Positions 58,435-64,000 of a DNA stretch of 64,000 nucleotides are shown here, piece by piece. Numbering within the stretch: position 1 is the first letter of the stretch; each line of letters opens with the position of its first letter. Both the position numbers and the translations under genes were made by a program. Origin of the DNA: Rostrohypoxylon terebratum (lineage: Eukaryota; Ascomycota; Sordariomycetes; Xylariales; Hypoxylaceae). The notes below the pieces were generated by a model. It had not been told where the DNA came from and made no database searches. It saw only the letters and a list, made by a program, of their open reading frames with translations. The DNA lies in the NCBI GenBank assembly GCA_022497145.1, contig MU385889.1, positions 1 to 64,000 of the forward strand. The letters run 5' to 3'.

Positions 58435-59077
58435 AGGTATGAATACTTGAGTCTTAAGACTTAGGTAAGGATGGATGTTTATGTAGGTAGGTAGTGCCAG
58501 GTAAGGTTCTTCGCTGTTCTCACCATAGATCATGACGGTTAGTAAGACCCATGGAAGAAGAATCTGAAAAAGTATCAAGGTTTAAAAAAAAAAAAAAAAA
58601 AGGAAACCGAAAAAAAAAAGATGAAATGCAATGCCTTAAGATAAGGAGACAGATGACAACTCTCTAGTCATGCAAGTCATTCCGATATGTACCCGCTGAG
58701 GGATGCCGGGACATGGCCAAGCCAAGCCACTGGTTGGCGATCTTTGCTGCGAGTATGCAGTAGGCGCCAGCGGACGCCAACAGGCCTAACAAACCTAACA
58801 GGCCTAGAAGCCTACCTAAGGTATGTATGATGGATGTATTGTATTGTACATGCATACCTAGGACCAAGGTACATACGTACCTGGTATCATGGATGGTTGC
58901 CCGTTGCTCATCGTTCTCCTCGTTTTCATCGTCCTCGACCGTTCTACTGGTCTGCGGCACCTCGTACACGCGGACACGTAGGTTAGGTAGTCGTCGATAC
59001 TGCGAGCAGCGACGAGTACTAGTACGAGCTGCACGAGGTGGCTGTGCTCGTCGGGTCTGGTTGGCCCTATTCGATTT

Positions 59078-59124
59078 ACCACCACCACCACCACCACAAC
59101 AACAACAACAACAACAACAACAAC
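59078..59124. repeat. (CCA)n(CAA)n compound microsatellite
   Basis: About six CCA units run into about nine CAA units. It creates artificial open frames on both strands (poly-Gln on one, poly-Val on the other), which are not accepted as genes. Confidence 0.9.
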
Positions 59125-60313
59125 GATTAAAAAAGATAATGATAACAACAATAATAAGTCCAAGACCAATGCGACGGCCACGGGAACCTTGGAACGTCTC
59201 TCGGGTCGCATGAACACTGGAGATGTCAGCACCAGTATACCCACCACATATCCGTAGAATCTAGATGTATGTGCCTCAATACTGAAGACTCAAGTCTCAA
59301 GTCACAAGTAGATGTACAAAGCTGGAAGTTGACAAGGGATACCAGTACATCGAATCTTACCTCTTACATAGGTAGTAATGCACGATTGGATACGTAATAG
59401 ATCAAGTACCGAGCGTCAATAATCGAGACGCGGCCATTCTGGTTTATAGTATTGTTGCTCAGTGTAATATCGAACGCATCAACGTATATATATCTGATTA
59501 ACTTATTTTACCTCAATGCTAAAAGGTAGAAGGTACAATACATAGTAAAAATCCATGTGCACATGGCAAGGTTATGGTTATTAGTACTATGTATGGTTAT
59601 ACAAACATGAAAACAATCCACATTGAGCTCAGTCCAAATGAGTTGTCATAAGCAGATTGTGATAGCGCTATCCACAATGGATTCAAGGTTTTTCTATTTT
59701 GTATGGCAGGTTACGGTATCAATGCATCGAGGGTAGGCGCTACTAGCGTACAATGTATGTACATACGTACATACACAATACTAAGTTTGACGGATACTTT
59801 GGCGTAGTACTTCGTACCTGTACCCAATACGATATCCAGTACCGTACGGTGTCCCTAGCCCGTAGGTATCTTGTAGGCAGGTAAATTGGGTAAATTGGGA
59901 TTAGTAGGTGCTAGATTCTAGTGGTAGACAGCAGTAGATAGCGGTCGACACCTAGACACCTTTTAGTGACTTTAGTACCCAATACAATAGATACAACGAG
60001 ATTAATGTGTTTTTTTTTTTTTAAAAAAAAAAGAAAGCACTACCCTCTCCGGCAAATCTTCTATTACTGTCACTGTCCAGCGTCTCCAGCGTGTCTCCAG
60101 TGTCTCCAGTGTCCAACACATCCACGTCCATTTGCCTGTTGCCCATTTTTACTAGTAGTAGTACTTCGTACATCATCCTAAATTCGACATCTTTCGCGAT
60201 TGTACACTGTGTTTCCCTTGCCATACCAAAAAAAAAACCGTTCTTTCTCTACCCTTCTCTCTAAATCATCTCTTGGATCGTCGCCATCGACATCCGGAAC
60301 TTTATATGAGAAT

Positions 60314-60347
60314 TCGAACTCGAACTCGAACTCGAACTCGAACTCGG
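60314..60347. repeat. (CGAACT)n hexamer array
   Basis: Five to six copies of cgaact, about 620 bp upstream of the F-box gene start. Confidence 0.9.
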
Positions 60348-60971
60348 AATTCGTTAGAATTAGACGGTCGTAGCCCCTTCCCGGTTTACCGCATACTGAA
60401 ACAATTTACCACTTTTACCACTTTTACCACTTCGGTTCCTGATAATTCCCTTTCCCCTTCCCGACGATCGAACCCTCTCGATTGGATTTCAATCTTGTTA
60501 CTTTTCTCCACCGACGCCCGACACGCGACTACTAGAAATCACCACGAATCCTCTACTACACGACCGCTACGACGCCTCTCTCATATAAAAAAATTTCACT
60601 TGCCACTCGTCATTTGTCACTGACTATTTCCGTCTTCCTTATCGTTGTCGTTGCCGTTGTAGTTGTCGTCGCTGTCGTTATAGATCTGGTCTACCGGAAG
60701 AGCCATCGTTGCGACAGTCGTTGAACGCTTTGGTGATTATTCGATTATTCCATTCCTCCAATCGACAACAATCCCGTCAGGTATTCTCGCATTCAAATTT
60801 GAGATCTCCAGGGTTTTTCATGTTTTAAGGCTATTGACACATCGGCGATTCCGAACCTAAGGCGGATCTCGAACACGCAGACTAATTTATAGGTAGTCGG
60901 CGTTCTTCGACAGGCCCTCTGTCATGAACAATTCTCTTTTCTAGCATATCAAGCCTGGTTTAGACGTTAAG

Positions 60972-62931
60972 ATGGTTATGGTTGGTCCCAGAGAGTCCGC
61001 CACCTTTCACAATGGCGACACCGGTGTTGGCCATTCCTTCGAGGCTCATTCCCAGAGTCTTCACCTCCCAAGAGAATCTTACCTACAAAGAGAGATGTCT
61101 ATCGACCGAGAACGGGAGCGGGAACGGGAACGGGAACGAAGTCGCAGTCGAGATGATGACGAGGACGAGGACGAAGGCACCGCCGCCGTCGAACTGGCCG
61201 CGATAATGACTACCACGTCGACTCCCGTGACGCCTGGCCCAGCAAGCCCCCCTCTCGAACAGCCCAAGCCTAACGACTTCGTACCCCCAACCCGACCTAG
61301 CAGCACACCCTTCCCCAATGCCCAACAAGGTCAAACCGAAATTCGTTGTCTAACCTGTCAACCGGACTGCCCCGGATCGGAAGATTGCATCGTCGCAAGT
61401 CCGGTGTCTACGCCGGTCATCGTGGAACAAAATCCGGTCTTGACGTTGGCTCAATTACCAGCCGAGATTCACGAGTGTATCCTCGACCATTTATTCGGAT
61501 ACCGCGTCTCCACGACATCTCCCAGCTCTCTCAATATCCCCAGCGTCAATGCTCGAAGTTGGAGCACTGCATTGCGACATTCGAGAAGGAAAGAATTGTC
61601 TAACCTTGCTCTCGTCTGCCCTTTATGGAGGGATTTAATTCAACAACGACTGTATCGTCACATTAAGCTAAAAGCGACAGTGCATTGCAGTAACGACGTG
61701 ATGGACTTTTTTGTGCGCCATCCTCATCTCCGAACGTACGTAAAACACGTCGAGATCTGGTTTCCCGTATTTCAGCCCAAGTTCCACTCGACCATACCCG
61801 GCGACACCTCACTTGCCCTACCGACGGTTTCGCCCGAAGGCATAGCTAGCGCGACTTATGCGCTGCCCACCGACAACTCGACCCTAGAAGAGGTATTCTA
61901 TCTGGTGAGTATGCAGTTCCCGGAGGCGCGGGTCATGACGCTTGAGGGTGGTGAGAGGAAGAAGGCTCCGCGTGTCAAGTTTAGTCTTGCTAGTCCCGCG
62001 TGGGCTTCTCGAGACCTACCCGAAATCTCGTCGATTCGGACGTTAGTCGTGAAGGGCCAGTGGAACATCATTCGACAGCCGAAGGATTGGGAGATCATCT
62101 CTCGCGCGCTGCCAAATTTGGAGGAGTGGCACGGCACTTATGCTAAACCCAAGTCTAAGAGTTATCTTAGTATGGCCGGCACGCTCGAGTGCCTTGATCC
62201 CAAAATAACTAGTCTCAATCTCTGCCTTGAGTGTGACTATCGCAGAGAAATGACATGTCCTCCCTATTATCTCAAGGTCTGTGAACAACTCCATTGGTGC
62301 GAGAAGATGGCGAGAGCCGCGTGTAATCTCGAGCACCTCTCCTACACAGGCCGCGTCTGCCACACTTTCTTCGATGTGCTTGCCAAGTATTCGAACCCTC
62401 GCACGACCCGACTGAAGACCATCGACATCACAGTCAAGAATTGTTGCCGGCAGAATGCGCAGTGGAACGAATCAGGTTCGGGAATTACCGACATGCATTT
62501 CATCGCAGCTTTCGAGCAATTGGTGCTTGGCGGCATCCGAGCCTTGGATCGTCTCAAATCCGTGGAACTACTGCGGATCCGATATGTTGATCTTGGTGTG
62601 TACCAGCTTCGTCCCCGTCCCCGTCCCCGTCCCTGTTCCCATCCCTATTGTGGCTAACAGACAATGTCTAGACTCACCTGTTCCGCCTCTCAACCCCTAT
62701 TTTATGATAAGAGACGGCTGGTGTTCTGGAGTTTGGAGTGATGAGATCGTGGCGGAAATCAACCGAGTTCGCCCCGACATCTGCTTCGAAGAGATGGTCG
62801 AAAGCTTTGGTGAGGTTGGCTATAATAAGGAAGGTCGGCTAGTTATTAACCCTGACTTCCCAAAATCGAGGGTCTTGTCCCTCAAACTGGCTAACTACGC
62901 CATGCTCTCTGGCGGCATCACGATTATGTGA
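60972..62931 (+). CDS. F-box protein, 627 aa
   Basis: Two exons, 60972-62595 and 62672-62931, 76-nt intron, total 1884 nt. The first 160 residues are low-complexity: an (Arg-Glu)n run then Ser-Arg and Asp/Glu repeats (RERERERERERSRSR, DDDEDEDEG), followed by Pro/Thr-rich sequence. A Cys cluster (RCLTCQPDCPGSEDC) precedes the F-box at about residues 160-225 (LAQLPAEIHECILDHLFGYR ... LSNLALVCPLWRDLIQQRLY). Beyond it lie leucine-containing blocks reminiscent of the substrate-binding half of fungal F-box proteins (WNIIRQPKDWEIISRALPNL, LEHLSYTGRVCHTFFDVL). It likely acts as an SCF ubiquitin-ligase receptor; targets are unknown. A second in-frame ATG occurs three codons in. Confidence 0.88.
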
Positions 62932-63769
62932 ACCCCGTCAATTATAATCAATACTTGAGTAAATAATACCAGTCGCGTGCCACTAACACACACACAGCCA
63001 CGACATAACGGCGGAGGACATTTCTTTTATGTTGCATCTCCCGTGGGGGTATATCATCTTCATTTACCTTAGGCGCAGGTGGGGGGCGGCATCTAATACC
63101 TAGAAGGGTTCTTTTAGGCGGAGTTCTCGTGGAAATTGGAAGCGAACAGGGTTTTGGGAAGGCACACGTTCCTGAGTTGCTAATAGGTAGCATGGGGGGG
63201 TTGTTATGGTTTGCAGGATGGTCAGAAGGAGAGGAAGAACAGGATTGACTCTCAAGAGGCGAATAATACCCACTGCAATTACTTTCATCGATCGGCGTAC
63301 TCATTCTCATTTGTTGCTATAATGCCAAATATGCGGTTGGGAGTGTAGCGTGAAGTCGCAGAAGAGTAAAATTTATCACTTGTTATTTGACGTGTCGTCT
63401 GAGCTCCTAGAAACAATGTGTGAAACCTAGGTCCTAGGAGATCCGATTTCTCGAGATGAACATCCGGTCTGAAGAATCTTTTTGCCCTAATTGGACTTTA
63501 TTCGGCCAATCTTGAGCTACATAACGTCAAACTAACCGACGCTTTATTGATCGAATTCATTGACTCCGTATTACCACATCCCGTCGAATTGGCTACAATG
63601 AGTTAAGTGCTCCCATTACATATCATAGGTGCTGTATCTCTACGGATCCTAACTGATCCCCAAAATTATTTCTATAAATACAGGATCCTCGCTCCTTATG
63701 CAAATATACCCAGTGCCATAGGTAACATGTATACATGTTCGTAGCAAAATACATTTTCCTCTTTTCCCT
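62932..63769. other. Intergenic, no gene seen
   Basis: 3' flanks of the F-box gene (+) and the GPI14 gene (-). It has a CCTAGG motif at 63425-63438 and AT-rich sequence. A 120-codon frame at 62948-63310 (minus) starts with an ATG but has no recognisable feature; it remains a weak candidate. Confidence 0.4.
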
Positions 63770-64000
63770 CTAATCGTTCTTTATACCCCGCTCCGGACTG
63801 ATACCTAGATCGTCGATGATTATGCCTAGAATCCAAGAATTGACGAGGAAGAAAGCTAGAGAAGCTACCCACAACCCTGGTACGAATGTGCTCAGGCCGA
63901 GGAACTCGAGGTTGTAAGCCTGCTGTAGCCACAGACCCTGGGTGGCGACCCAAAGGGCGAGAGCGGATAAGCCGAGACGCGGGCTCTGTAAGAGCGAGGA
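63770..64000 (-). CDS. GPI14: PIG-M/GPI14 mannosyltransferase, C-terminal fragment
   Basis: Partial gene entering from the right edge; only the last 76 codons are in the window, stop at 63770-63772. The visible part is membrane-rich: ALALWVATQGLWLQQAYNLE, then FLGLSTFVPGLWVASLAFFL and VNSWILGIIIDDL, ending in ISPERGIKND. The WLQQ-YNLEF-G-STFVPGLW pattern is typical of the C-terminus of fungal PIG-M/Gpi14, the ER dolichol-phosphate-mannose-dependent enzyme that adds the first mannose to the GPI anchor. The sequence in other frames at this locus is a shadow. No intron is seen in the visible part; the 5' portion lies outside the window. Confidence 0.85.
   Translation of the reverse strand, partial: SSLLQSPRLGLSALALWVATQGLWLQQAYNLEFLGLSTFVPGLWVASLAFFLVNSWILGIIIDDLGISPERGIKND

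Larger units (their letters stand above)
55261..60971. other. Long gene-free stretch, 5.7 kb
   Basis: No gene recognised on either strand; the open frames are short, low-complexity or lack ATG. It contains poly-A/T runs (about 58584-58600, 60010-60033), a CCA/CAA tract, a cgaact hexamer array, an accactttt decamer repeat at about 60408-60432 and CCTAGG motifs (55739-55752, 58414-58434). The last 330 bases, rich in gttgtcgtt units, likely form the leader of the F-box gene. Confidence 0.5.

Noticed and set aside
58858..59247. 129-codon minus-strand frame with a poly-Val stretch, and a plus-strand poly-Gln frame
   Set aside because: Both arise from the CCA/CAA microsatellite. The minus-strand frame starts with a non-ATG codon and there is no flanking coding signal.

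Overview
The window is nuclear chromosomal DNA of a filamentous ascomycete (Pezizomycotina, most likely a Sordariomycete). The evidence is many short GT-AG introns (about 49-217 nt), single-gene transcription units on both strands, and fungal-type proteins (squalene synthase, GH51 arabinofuranosidase, Dal5-type transporter, proteinase-K-like protease, 2EXR and F-box proteins). Long gene-free spacers are full of TAC/GTA-rich low-complexity sequence. There is no rRNA, CRISPR array, transposon ORF or convincing tRNA. A narrower placement (for example Xylariales) would be a guess.

Layout by region. 0-6.5 kb: an uncharacterised 387-aa protein, a secreted GH51 alpha-L-arabinofuranosidase in ten exons, and a 117-aa RPEL-repeat protein, all on the minus strand. 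9-15 kb: an HSL-type esterase (+), a RidA/YjgF enzyme (-) and a Dal5-family permease (+). 15-18 kb: a Kes1/Osh4-type oxysterol-binding protein (-) and a small secreted cysteine protein (-). 18.6-26.3 kb: an RTC5-like TLDc protein, then a run of mitochondrial or mitochondria-linked genes: RCF1, threonine deaminase, mitochondrial ribosomal protein bL36m and an LYRM2-type LYR protein. 26.8-32.3 kb: the N-terminal acetyltransferase NAA40/Nat4, a single-pass membrane protein, a 2EXR protein and a secreted protein that may be an alpha-toroid enzyme. 33.5-37.6 kb: an NBS1/Xrs2-type DNA-repair protein convergent with a cytochrome b5-domain protein. 39-44.4 kb: a low-complexity/coiled-coil protein convergent with a Caj1/Djp1-type DnaJ protein. 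45.7-49 kb: a UDP-rhamnose-type epimerase/reductase and a protein whose reading frame is broken by one TAG. 50-55.3 kb: squalene synthase and a secreted subtilase. 55.3-61 kb is a long gene-free stretch. 61-64 kb: an F-box protein and the C-terminal end of the PIG-M/GPI14 mannosyltransferase, which runs off the window.

The genes are mostly housekeeping or independently regulated; I see no biosynthetic gene cluster and no defence-type system. Exon models were built by hand from splice signals and family expectations, and for each spliced model the summed exon length is a multiple of three. The strongest oddities are a dispersed 15-bp palindromic CCTAGG-type motif found only between genes, an in-frame TAG in an otherwise intact two-exon gene, micro-exons of 19 and 28 nt in the GH51 gene, and a fungal RPEL protein.
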